From Klebsiella sp. RHBSTW-00484 (GTDB taxonomy: Bacteria > Pseudomonadota > Gammaproteobacteria > Enterobacterales > Enterobacteriaceae): 64,000 nt of DNA. The stretch is taken from the NCBI RefSeq assembly GCF_013705725.1, contig NZ_CP055481.1:868001-932000 (forward strand), in the 5' to 3' direction. The position numbers and the translations under genes are program-made. Positions 17,001-24,850 of this stretch are shown in pieces; position 1 is the first letter of the stretch, and each line of letters begins with the position of its first letter. Under the pieces are notes generated by a model, which searched no databases, was not told the DNA's origin, and saw nothing but the letters and a program-made list of their open reading frames with translations.

Positions 17001-17232
17001 ACGGGTCAGCTTCGATGAGGCCACGATGTGGGTTGAACTCAACGACGCCCGTACCATCGGTGTGCCGCTGGCATGGTTTCCACGCCTATTGCATGCTTCA
17101 ACTGAACAGCTTAACAGCTATGAACTGAGTCCCCGTGGTATCCACTGGGACGCGCTGGACGAAGACATTTCTATTGCGGGTTTGCTTGAAGGCCGCGGCG
17201 ATGTGACCCATCGTCCCCATAAAGTAGCCTGA
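16984..17232 (+). CDS. DUF2442 protein, partner of the DUF4160 gene
   Basis: An 82-residue protein with DUF2442 hallmarks: VSFDEATMWVELNDARTIGVPLAWFPRLLHAS and the end motif IHWDALDEDISIAGLL. Its ATG lies 17 bases inside the upstream DUF4160 gene, so the two are co-translated. A frame-consistent earlier start (16948) exists but would lengthen the overlap without a ribosome site. A terminator follows, so the pair forms a self-contained insert between ssb and the transfer genes. Confidence 0.75.
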   Translation: MTISAKRVSFDEATMWVELNDARTIGVPLAWFPRLLHASTEQLNSYELSPRGIHWDALDEDISIAGLLEGRGDVTHRPHKVA

Positions 17233-17251
17233 CAGCGCGCTATTAGTGAAA

Positions 17252-17280
17252 AACGCTGGCTTTTGCCGGCGTTTTTTTTC
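17252..17280 (+). terminator. Terminator after the DUF4160/DUF2442 pair
   Basis: Stem AACGCTGGC-tttt-GCCGGCGTT followed by a run of seven Ts, about 20 bases after the DUF2442 stop. Confidence 0.85.
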
Positions 17281-17368
17281 ATCAACGGAAAATCAATTGT
17301 TAATTGAGTGAAACCGGACCGATTCCGCACAGTGAGGGCTGTTTTATCACTGTACAGGAAAATTCCGG

Positions 17369-18034
17369 ATGAAACGTAACACCTCTCACAACGTATTTTC
17401 ACCAGGCAGGCTTGCCACTGTTCTTCCCCTGCTGCTCCTTGCGGGCTGTGTTTCCCAGCCGCAAAAGTTGCAACAGCGTGCGCCTGCCGACCCGACACCC
17501 GGCACCACCGTCACCCGCAACGTTCAGCCGGTCTCTCCGGACGAGTATGCGCGGACGCCGGATGTGGTGCGCTACGATCGTTATCTGCTGGTCAGCACCG
17601 ATCCGCAGGCGGCCCAGCGTGACCCTCTCTCGCAGATTATTGATATCCGTATCCCGTCATCCCTGCATCCTACCGTGGCGGATGCGCTGCGTTACGCCCT
17701 GCGCCAGTCCGGTTATTCCCTGTGCGCGACAGGCTCCGCCAACGGCGTGCTTTACCGCCAGGCATTGCCGGCGGTCCAGTACCAGCTGGGCCCGATGCGC
17801 CTGCGTACTGCCCTGCAGGTCCTGGCCGGTCCGGCCTGGCAGCTTGAGGTGGATGATGTTCAGCGGGTGGTCTGCCACAGCCTGCGCGACGGCTACCAGC
17901 TGCCGGTCTCCCAGCTTCCGCCGCCGGTCAGTACCTGGTCCACGCCTGCGCCGTCAGCCGTGTCACAACCGGCCATCAGCGCCCCGCAGTCCGTCCCCGT
18001 TAAACCTGTCAGCGGAGGGTTTCTGAGAAAATGA
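17369..18034 (+). CDS. pilL: PilL-like lipoprotein, first gene of the transfer module
   Basis: A 221-residue protein with a lipoprotein signal (LPLLLLAGCVSQ, lipobox LAGC, Cys27). The region YARTPDVVRYDRYLLVSTDPQAAQRDPLSQIIDIRIP and the following HPTVADALRYALRQSGYSLC match the N-terminal domain of PilL from SPI-7-type ICEs; the second part resembles a TcpQ-like secretin-associated fold. In SPI-7 it heads a type IVb pilus operon; here no pilN-pilV genes follow, so it probably serves the mating apparatus or is a relic. It overlaps the next gene by 4 bases. Confidence 0.75.
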   Translation: MKRNTSHNVFSPGRLATVLPLLLLAGCVSQPQKLQQRAPADPTPGTTVTRNVQPVSPDEYARTPDVVRYDRYLLVSTDPQAAQRDPLSQIIDIRIPSSLHPTVADALRYALRQSGYSLCATGSANGVLYRQALPAVQYQLGPMRLRTALQVLAGPAWQLEVDDVQRVVCHSLRDGYQLPVSQLPPPVSTWSTPAPSAVSQPAISAPQSVPVKPVSGGFLRK

Positions 18035-18789
18035 GCGAACAGCAACCATTCCATACTGACCCTGCGCCGGCCCGTAAAAGATTCAGCTGGCGTCCCCGCC
18101 GCCGCCTCATCTGGGGCGCTGCCAGCGGTGTGGCGCTGGCCGGCATTCTGGCGCTGGGCTACACCGCCTTCAGTCTGGGCATATCGAACCTTGATGAACG
18201 CCTTGCACGCCTTGAATCTCAGGGCAGTACAGCGGCCACTGTTGAGACAGTCGCGGCCCTGCAGTCAGATGTGACCACGCTCAAAACCGGCCTGCAGGAT
18301 ACCCGGAAAAAACTTGGCGAGATGCAGCAGGAGCTGAGCGCTGCTGCGAAACAGGCCGGCAGCGACGACGCCGTGCGTCAGTCATTGCGACCCCTTCAGG
18401 ACGCCCAGCAGGGGCTGGAAACCCGCCTGAGTGCGCTGACTGAGCAGCTGACAGCGCTGAAATCACAGCCGGCACCCGCACCCGCCGCACCTGTCGCCGC
18501 ACCGGTCAAAAAAAACGCGCCTGCTGCAAAAAAGCCCCGTCCCGCTGACACGCGTCGTGCTGCTCCGTCCCTTCGCGTGGCCCGCACTGCGCCTTTTGTG
18601 CTGACTGGCGTGGAGAAGCGGGGGGCAGAGTCCTGGGCTGCCATCGCGCCCCGGGGCTACAGCAGCCTGTCGCAGGTGGCCCTGGTCGGAGAGGGCGAAA
18701 CCGTTGCCGGCTGGACGCTGGTCAGTGCCGGTTATGGTGAGGCGACGTTTCGGGTTAACGGCCGCCTGTCCGTGCTCAGAGCAGAATAA
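18031..18789 (+). CDS. ICE inner-membrane protein with coiled coil
   Basis: A 252-residue protein: a basic N-terminus (RKRFSWRPRRRLIWG), one transmembrane helix (about residues 29-50, WGAASGVALAGILALGYTAF), a long predicted coiled coil (about 55-145, NLDERLARLE...QLTALKSQ), an Ala/Pro-rich linker, and a small C-terminal beta-rich domain (APFVLTGVEKRGAESWAAIAPRG...VAGWTLVSAGYG) reminiscent of PilP-like periplasmic domains. The topology suits a protein spanning the periplasm in the secretion apparatus. I cannot name the family with certainty. The ATGA overlap with pilL supports the start. Confidence 0.6.
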   Translation: MSEQQPFHTDPAPARKRFSWRPRRRLIWGAASGVALAGILALGYTAFSLGISNLDERLARLESQGSTAATVETVAALQSDVTTLKTGLQDTRKKLGEMQQELSAAAKQAGSDDAVRQSLRPLQDAQQGLETRLSALTEQLTALKSQPAPAPAAPVAAPVKKNAPAAKKPRPADTRRAAPSLRVARTAPFVLTGVEKRGAESWAAIAPRGYSSLSQVALVGEGETVAGWTLVSAGYGEATFRVNGRLSVLRAE

Positions 18790-18797
18790 CGGAGCGA

Positions 18798-19523
18798 ATG
18801 ATGAAACTGAAACACACCTTTTTAGCCGCCATGCTGCTGAGTCCCCTGACCCTGGCCGCGACCACATCAGGACAGACGGATGTCAGCCGACAGGAATCAA
18901 CACAACGGGCGGACTCCGCACAGCAAAACCTGCAGCAGCAGGCCGGTCAGTGGGGACTCAGTGCCGACGATTATCAGCGTTATCAGCAGCTGATGAAGGG
19001 ACCCCGGGGTACCCAGTCGCCGGGTCTCGATCCGCTTTCCACCCTCGGTATCGAGGCGCAGACGCCGGCAGAGCGCCGTAAGTTTGCTGAAAAGTGGGTG
19101 AAGGAAGAGTTTGCCCGCACCCGGAAGGAGCTTGATTTCCAGCGTGAGGTGAACGCGGCCTGGCAGCGCCTGTATCCGGGCACACTGCCGGTCAATATGG
19201 GGAACGCCTCCGGCGTGGCGCACGACAGTGGCGGCCGGCTGGCGCTGTTCGTCAGGTCAAAAGACTGCGCAACCTGCGACGCGAAACTGTCTGCCGTGCT
19301 GGCTGACAACCGGCCGGTGGACATCTATCTGGTCGACAGCCAGGGCAGTGATGATGCGCTTCGCAGCTGGGCGCGGGACCATCACATTCCCGTGGAAAAG
19401 GTCCGCAAGCGCCAGATCACGCTTAACCACGACGGCGGCCGGTGGATGCGCTTTGGTAACGGCCTGATGCCGGTTTTACTGCAGCAGGCGGGAGACGGTA
19501 AATGGGCAATCGCAGCATTCTGA
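18798..19523 (+). CDS. ICE protein of the TIGR03759 (PFL_4693) family
   Basis: A 241-residue exported protein. A signal peptide (KLKHTFLAAMLLSPLTLAATT) is followed by a Gln-rich helical region, the conserved WGLSADDYQRYQQLMKGPRG block and DPLSTLGIEAQTPAERRKFAEKWV. The C-terminal half has a thioredoxin-like look with a CATC pair (VRSKDCATCDAKLSAVL). This matches the TIGR03759 family of PFGI-1 ICEs, presumed part of the mating-pair machinery in the periplasm. The start could also be the second ATG at 18801, which is better spaced from GGAG. Confidence 0.78.
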   Translation: MMKLKHTFLAAMLLSPLTLAATTSGQTDVSRQESTQRADSAQQNLQQQAGQWGLSADDYQRYQQLMKGPRGTQSPGLDPLSTLGIEAQTPAERRKFAEKWVKEEFARTRKELDFQREVNAAWQRLYPGTLPVNMGNASGVAHDSGGRLALFVRSKDCATCDAKLSAVLADNRPVDIYLVDSQGSDDALRSWARDHHIPVEKVRKRQITLNHDGGRWMRFGNGLMPVLLQQAGDGKWAIAAF

Positions 19524-20137
19524 CCGGCGCGCTGGCGCTGGGCTTACTGATGGCGGCCGTCCCTGAAGGCCATGCTGACCAGACGGTGCCGGAGGGTTAC
19601 GTCCGCGTGGCCATGGCGCATGGCGTGCCCCCGGAAGCGCTTTACTCAGTCTCACTGAGCGAGTCTTCGCGCAAACTTCCCCGTGGCGTGCGGCCATGGC
19701 CCTGGACCATCAATGTGGCAGGCAAAGGGTATCGCTATGAGACGCGCCTGCAGGCCTGGCAGGCGCTGCAGGTCTTTATGAAGCGTCACCCGCTTAAGCG
19801 CATCGATGTCGGTATTGCCCAGGTCAATCTGGGCTGGAACGGTCATCATTTTGCCTCGACGTGGGATGCGTTTGACCCTTACACCAACCTGAACGCCGCC
19901 GCCACCATTCTGCGTGAGTGCTGGGCGCGTAAGTCAGGCAGCTGGCTGGATGCGGCCGGCTGCTACCACCATCCCTCAGGTGGTCAGCCTGCTGCACGTT
20001 ACCGCGCCATTGTGAGAGGGCATCTGGCAAAAATCAGCCCTGCACCCCGCATTTCTGCGCCGGCAGCTGAAGCGCCCCGTTCGGTTGCTGCGCTCACCCC
20101 CGATCCAGGCTTCGTCTGGACTGAACCCGGGAGATAA
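19502..20137 (+). CDS. Lytic transglycosylase (SLT domain)
   Basis: A 211-residue exported enzyme that would open peptidoglycan for the conjugation channel. The signal peptide is GALALGLLMAAVPEGHA. The catalytic glutamate of the SLT fold is Glu54 in YSVSLSESSRKL, followed by the strand-forming PWPWTINVAGKGYRY and the DVGIAQVNLGWNGHHF motif, and NLNAAATILRECW as the helix that closes the domain. Its first 22 bases overlap the preceding gene. The VirB1-like role is known for such proteins in type IV secretion. Confidence 0.82.
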   Translation: MGNRSILTGALALGLLMAAVPEGHADQTVPEGYVRVAMAHGVPPEALYSVSLSESSRKLPRGVRPWPWTINVAGKGYRYETRLQAWQALQVFMKRHPLKRIDVGIAQVNLGWNGHHFASTWDAFDPYTNLNAAATILRECWARKSGSWLDAAGCYHHPSGGQPAARYRAIVRGHLAKISPAPRISAPAAEAPRSVAALTPDPGFVWTEPGR

Positions 20138-20142
20138 CCCTG

Positions 20143-20676
20143 ATGAAAACGCTGTCCTTACTGCTTTTTACCCTCCTTCCCCTGACCGGCCATGCTGAAC
20201 TGAACGTGATTGCTGATCTGGGCGGTCAGGATGCTGCGCCGTATTTTGAGGCCGTTAATAAACAGCCCGGTATGCCCGGCGTCAGTGACGTACAGCCTTC
20301 ACGCCAGCCGGGCCACGGTGTTCCGCTGGCTGACGGGATGGCGGGAATGTTACCCGTTAACACACCTGAACTGAGCCCGGGGAATACAGCAGACCGGCCG
20401 CTGCAGTTGCCCGGTATTGGGGCGTTGTTTCTGATTGGGGATGATGCTCTGTCCCGTGAATGGCTGAAGGCCAATGCCGGCGCGCTGGCTGAACAGCATG
20501 CGGCCGGGATGATAGTCAACGTCACAGACATGGATACCGTGCGCGAGCTGCGCGAACTGGCACCGGGTGTCAGCCTGGCCCCGGCTTCCGGGAGCGAGCT
20601 GGCCCGTCGCCTGCAGATTGAGCATTATCCGGTACTCATCACCGATACCGGCCTGACGCAGCAGGTTAAGCCGTAA
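20143..20676 (+). CDS. ICE protein of the TIGR03765 (PFL_4695) family
   Basis: A 177-residue exported protein (signal peptide LSLLLFTLLPLTGHA). The mature part has the family's conserved LNVIADLGGQDAAPYFEAV start, VPLADGMAGMLPVNTPELSPG centre, and LPGIGALFLIGDDALSREWL...AAGMIVNVTDMDTVRELREL...ARRLQIEHYPVLIT end. The last part resembles thioredoxin-like or TrbC/TraW-type transfer proteins. It lies in the stretch of tightly packed transfer genes and overlaps the next start by one base. Confidence 0.78.
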   Translation: MKTLSLLLFTLLPLTGHAELNVIADLGGQDAAPYFEAVNKQPGMPGVSDVQPSRQPGHGVPLADGMAGMLPVNTPELSPGNTADRPLQLPGIGALFLIGDDALSREWLKANAGALAEQHAAGMIVNVTDMDTVRELRELAPGVSLAPASGSELARRLQIEHYPVLITDTGLTQQVKP

Positions 20677-21248
20677 TGAGCGCGCCAGATATCAACAGTC
20701 TGCTGATGGCACACCCTTATGGGGCGGTCATACTGATCGTCCTGTTCCTGGTGGTGATGGCCTTTCTGAACCTGCGCTGGCGTGAGAAAGCCAGCACCCG
20801 CCGTCACCGGCGATACCGGGCAACGGCGGGGCGGGTACTGAATAAGCTTAACAGCCTGCCGGGAGACGGGCAGCGTCTGACCTATCTGCGCAAAATCAGC
20901 CCCTATGTCTTTGAAGAGCTGTTGCTGTCTGCCTTTGAACGTCAGGGGCTGAGCGTGGTGCGCAATGCCTCCTACAGCGGTGACGGCGGCCTTGATGGCC
21001 AGGTCATCATCGACGGCGAGCACTGGCTTATCCAGGCCAAACGGTACAGTCGTGCTGTTTCCCCCGCACATGTTGAGGACTTCGACCGGCTTCTCCTGCA
21101 GTCCGGCCGCCGGGGGCTGTTTATCCACACGGGCCGTACCGGAAAAATGAGCCGCACTATTCGCACGGCGTCACCGCGCCTGCGCATCATCAGCGGGCAA
21201 CGCCTGCTGGCCATTCTCGCCGGTCAGGACGTCCGGCAGTATCTCTGA
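20676..21248 (+). CDS. Membrane-anchored Mrr-like nuclease domain protein
   Basis: A 190-residue protein with one transmembrane helix (about 17-33, GAVILIVLFLVVMAFLNL), a basic linker (RWREKASTRRHRRYR) and a PD-(D/E)XK nuclease fold of the Mrr type: FEELLLSAFERQGL, then GDGGLDGQVIIDGEHWLIQAKRY. The catalytic residues appear to be Asp107 and Gln120-Ala-Lys122. Such genes recur at this position in ICEs of the class. Whether it cuts DNA during transfer, protects the recipient or is structural is unknown; the catalytic residues look intact. Confidence 0.75.
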   Translation: MSAPDINSLLMAHPYGAVILIVLFLVVMAFLNLRWREKASTRRHRRYRATAGRVLNKLNSLPGDGQRLTYLRKISPYVFEELLLSAFERQGLSVVRNASYSGDGGLDGQVIIDGEHWLIQAKRYSRAVSPAHVEDFDRLLLQSGRRGLFIHTGRTGKMSRTIRTASPRLRIISGQRLLAILAGQDVRQYL

Positions 21249-21258
21249 GGAATCTCTT

Positions 21259-21747
21259 ATGCACACCATCCTGAACAGCCTGCGCTACGCGTTGTGGCTT
21301 GTGTTCTGTTTATTCCGTCATGCCGTTTTCCTGCCTTGCGCTTTCGTCGGTGTCCTCCTGCTCGCCTGGCTTGTTTTCGGCCATCCGGTCAGTGACCTTA
21401 ACGACGTACTGCAGAAGGAGGCAACGGCATGGCGCACCGCGCCGCCCGGACATTACATGTGGGAGGAATGCCCGGTGCCTGATAATGCGACTCCGCCTGA
21501 GGCAAAGCCGGTAGCCTGCACCGTCACTGCCGTCTCCACAGAAACCGCGGCGAACAATTACCTGCTGTCATTGCGGGCCGTATGGATCATTTTTTTCATT
21601 CTGTCGAATGTCCTGTATGTGCTCTGGCGCTTACTGGCGGATGCCCTGCGTTATCACTCTCAGCCCTGCAGGGAAGCCGGCTCCGCAAAGGGGACGTATA
21701 CCCGCAGGGCCGACGCTAAAATCATAAAGGAGGCAGACGATGAGTAA
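21259..21747 (+). CDS. Small inner-membrane protein before traD
   Basis: A 162-residue protein with two hydrophobic segments, near the N-terminus (about 24-43, HAVFLPCAFVGVLLLAWLVF) and near residue 108-122 (AVWIIFFILSNVLYVLWRLL). The loop between them has two cysteines (EECPVPD, KPVACTV). No family recognised. It sits between the nuclease gene and traD, overlapping traD by 8 bases, so it is probably a component or regulator of the coupling complex. Confidence 0.6.
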   Translation: MHTILNSLRYALWLVFCLFRHAVFLPCAFVGVLLLAWLVFGHPVSDLNDVLQKEATAWRTAPPGHYMWEECPVPDNATPPEAKPVACTVTAVSTETAANNYLLSLRAVWIIFFILSNVLYVLWRLLADALRYHSQPCREAGSAKGTYTRRADAKIIKEADDE

Positions 21748-23839
21748 CCGTTACGTCATTGAGGCCCTGCTGCGTCCGGCTGTTGAGCTGAATACCGCCG
21801 TGGTGTCGGGCATGGCGGCGTATGTCTGTGTGCAGGCACCCTGGGCTGTTGCCCTGGCTCCGTCTGTCAGCTATGTCACCGCTGCCGGGTTTGCGGCGCT
21901 GGCAGTAACCCGCACCCATCAGGGGATGAAGATTATTCGCTACCGCCGGAATCTCCGCCGTCTGCCGCGCTATGTCATGAGCACTAAACAGATCCCCGTC
22001 AGTCATCGTCGCCTGTTTCTCGGCCAGGGGTTCCGCTGGACGCAGAAACACACCCAGCGCCTGCAGGATACGCTGCGCCCTGAAGTGGCCCGTTACCTGC
22101 AGCCAAACCGCTTTTACCTGGGGGCGCGTCAGCTCGAAATGCTGACAGAGCACCGTCTGCCCTGGCTGGGTAAGCTGCTGAGTGCTGATACGCCGCTGAA
22201 CCCGGTGCGGCCGTTACCGCCGGTGGGCGGAAACCCAGCGCTGCACGGCATCGAGCCCGACGAAAAAGACGTCACCCTGGCTCTGGGGGAGCGCGTTGGC
22301 CATACGGTGGTGTACGGCACCACGCGCGTCGGTAAGACCCGGCTGGCCGAGCTGCTCGTCACCCAGGATATCCGGCGGGGTGAAGTCACCATCGTATTTG
22401 ATCCGAAAGGCGACGCAGACCTGATGAAACGCGTCTGGGCAGAGGCCCACCGGGCCGGGCGCGGGGATGAGCTGTATATCTTTCATCTTGGCTGGCCTGA
22501 AATATCAGCCCGTTATAATGCCGTCGGGCGTTTTGGTCGCGTGTCAGAGGTGGCGTCCCGCGTGGCCGGTCAGCTGTCGGGTGAGGGGAACAGCGCGGCA
22601 TTCCGCGAATTTGCCTGGCGGTTCGTCAACATCATCGCCCGTGCGCTGGTCGCCCTGGGTGAGCGCCCTGACTACACGCTGATCATGCGCTACGTGAACA
22701 ATATCGCCGATCTCTATATCCGCTATGCGGAAAAAATCATCCAGGCGCAGCTGCCGGCTCTGCAGACGCAGATTGAGAATAATCAGCAGGTGCTGGGAGA
22801 GGACGACGTGCCCCGTAACATGCAGGGTCAGCCGGATGCCTTACGTATCTGGGCCATTGAGGTTGCCCTGAGTTCAGAAGAGGGTAAAAAGCTCTATGAT
22901 CCCATCCTTGACGGGCTGCGGTCAGCGGTACGTTATGACCGTACTTACTTTGACAAAATCGTGGCGTCGCTGCTGCCGCTGCTGGAAAAACTGACCACCG
23001 GCAAGACCGCCGAGCTGCTGTCGCCGGATTATCAGGACATTGACGACACGCGGCCGATTTTTGACTGGGAACAGATCATCCGTAAAAAAGCCGTGGTGTA
23101 TGTGGGGCTCGATGCGCTCAGTGACAGTGAAGTGGCGAGCGCGGTCGGTAACTCCATGTTCGCCGATCTGGTGAGTGTGGCCGGGCACATTTATAAACAC
23201 GGTATCAATGCGGGCCTGCCGGGCGGGAAAGAAGGGAAGTCCCTGATTAACCTGCACTGCGATGAGTTTAACGAGCTGATGGGGGATGAGTTTATTCCTC
23301 TCATCAACAAAGGGGGCGGTGCCGGCATGCAGGTGACGGCCTATACCCAGACGTCTTCTGATATTGAGGCACGCATCGGGAATGCGGCCAAGACGGCCCA
23401 GGTACAGGGTAACTTTAACAACCTGATTATGCTGCGCGTCAGGGAGAACCGCACCGCCGAGCTGCTGACCACGCAGCTGCCGCAGGTGGAGATTTACACC
23501 AAAACGCTGGTCTCCGGGCACCAGGACACGGCGGATGTCAATGCAGACCAGGACTTCACCTCAAGCACCCAGGACCGCGTCGGGACGGTAAAAGTCCCAC
23601 TACTGGAGCCGGCCGATATCGTGACGCTGCCAAAAGGGCAGGCGTTTGCCCTGCTGGAAGGCGGGCAACTGTGGAAAATCCGCATGCCGCTGCCTGCCGG
23701 GGATGCTGATGATGTGCTGATGCCGGAAAGTATTGAGAAAATAGCGGAGGAGATGCGGCGCAGCTATCACAGCGGCGAATCCTGGTGGTGGGATGGTCCG
23801 GCCCTGAAGGTGCCGGTCACAGGAGGGGCGAATGGCTGA
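21740..23839 (+). CDS. traD: Type IV coupling protein TraD (PFGI-1 class)
   Basis: A 699-residue VirD4/TraD-type ATPase that hands the relaxosome-bound DNA to the secretion channel at the inner membrane. N-terminal hydrophobic segments (about 20-57) anchor it. Walker A is GTTRVGKT (193-200); Walker B lies in SLINLHCDEFNEL. The AAA-like core is followed by the conserved TQTSSDIEARIGNAAKTAQVQGNFNNLIMLR. Length matches the class. It overlaps the following membrane-protein gene by 8 bases. Confidence 0.93.
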   Translation: MSNRYVIEALLRPAVELNTAVVSGMAAYVCVQAPWAVALAPSVSYVTAAGFAALAVTRTHQGMKIIRYRRNLRRLPRYVMSTKQIPVSHRRLFLGQGFRWTQKHTQRLQDTLRPEVARYLQPNRFYLGARQLEMLTEHRLPWLGKLLSADTPLNPVRPLPPVGGNPALHGIEPDEKDVTLALGERVGHTVVYGTTRVGKTRLAELLVTQDIRRGEVTIVFDPKGDADLMKRVWAEAHRAGRGDELYIFHLGWPEISARYNAVGRFGRVSEVASRVAGQLSGEGNSAAFREFAWRFVNIIARALVALGERPDYTLIMRYVNNIADLYIRYAEKIIQAQLPALQTQIENNQQVLGEDDVPRNMQGQPDALRIWAIEVALSSEEGKKLYDPILDGLRSAVRYDRTYFDKIVASLLPLLEKLTTGKTAELLSPDYQDIDDTRPIFDWEQIIRKKAVVYVGLDALSDSEVASAVGNSMFADLVSVAGHIYKHGINAGLPGGKEGKSLINLHCDEFNELMGDEFIPLINKGGGAGMQVTAYTQTSSDIEARIGNAAKTAQVQGNFNNLIMLRVRENRTAELLTTQLPQVEIYTKTLVSGHQDTADVNADQDFTSSTQDRVGTVKVPLLEPADIVTLPKGQAFALLEGGQLWKIRMPLPAGDADDVLMPESIEKIAEEMRRSYHSGESWWWDGPALKVPVTGGANG

Positions 23840-24590
23840 GGTAAAACGTCCCCCACAGCAGCAGACGCTGCCGGAACGCAAGCACGGCATTCTGTATAAT
23901 CTGCTCTGGGGCTGGCCATGGGCCCTGGTGGGCGTGGTGCTGTCCTCGCTGCTGCTGAGCCTGCTGATTGAATATATCGGCATCGCCTTCTTCTGGCCGG
24001 AAGCCGGGGCGGCGCACAGTGAAGCGGTCATGAACACCGAGCTGGGGTGGCTGTCCACAGAGTTCACCCGCAGCCTGCTGTTGTCTGAGCCTTCCGTGAC
24101 CGTCGTTCGATGGGTGACCACTGCCTATCAGTGGGCCTTTGTGGACAGTGGCTTCCTGGACTGGGTCCGGCGGCAGTATGCACACCAGATGCACAGTGAC
24201 AATGCCGTCACCCGGGAAATCAACAGCTGGAGCGGCTGGCTTGCCGGCTACCTGCGTGAATACCTGCTGGCCACGGTATGGATAAGCATTATCACCCTGG
24301 TACGCGTCACCATCCTGGTGCTGTCCGTGCCGTTGTTTGTGCTGGTCGTGGTGGTGGCGCTGGTTGAGGGGCTGGGGCGGCGTGATCTGCGGCGGTACGG
24401 CGCGGGGTATGAAAGTTCGTTTGTCTATCATCATGCCAAGAAGCTGGTCAAACCGGCCGCTGTGGTGCCCGCCATGCTGTACCTTTCCTGGCCCACGGCA
24501 GTCTACCCCAATCTGCTGTTGTTGCCGGCGGCTGTTCTGCTGGGGATCGCCGTAACGGTGACCACTGCGTCGTTCAAGAAGTATATATGA
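23832..24590 (+). CDS. ICE membrane protein of the TIGR03747 family
   Basis: A 252-residue integral membrane protein with about four to five helices (SLLLSLLIEYIGIAFFWP near 40, TVWISIITLVRVTILVLSVPLFVLVVVVALVEG near 155-185, and two at the C-terminus). The motif GRRDLRRYGAGYESSFVYHHAK between helices is highly typical of this family, always next to traD in PFGI-1 ICEs. It probably helps dock the coupling protein. It is the last gene before the first cargo slot. Confidence 0.82.
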   Translation: MAEVKRPPQQQTLPERKHGILYNLLWGWPWALVGVVLSSLLLSLLIEYIGIAFFWPEAGAAHSEAVMNTELGWLSTEFTRSLLLSEPSVTVVRWVTTAYQWAFVDSGFLDWVRRQYAHQMHSDNAVTREINSWSGWLAGYLREYLLATVWISIITLVRVTILVLSVPLFVLVVVVALVEGLGRRDLRRYGAGYESSFVYHHAKKLVKPAAVVPAMLYLSWPTAVYPNLLLLPAAVLLGIAVTVTTASFKKYI

Positions 24591-24850
24591 GCGCCTCCCG
24601 TTTGCCAGGCTTTGTACTTCATGACGGACAGGACGATTGCGGCTATATATCCGGTCTTTAAGCAGCTGCGAAAGCGGCTGCTGACCCTAATGAAATCCGC
24701 TGACCCACGCTCAATTATCTCTGCGAACCCGGAGTTCGGTACTTCTTTCAGGTTTAGTGAGTCCCGGTCTGACCTGTTCTGTCATTACATACACTGCCTG
24801 TGCAACCTGTTGACGTTCTGCTTATACATTGTGATTTCGTAATGAAAGTA
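24591..24850. other. Gap between the transfer genes and the IS110-type element
   Basis: No gene. A hairpin AGCAGCTGC-gaaa-GCGGCTGCT lies at 24661-24682 with no T run. It marks the left edge of the first cargo slot. Confidence 0.45.
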
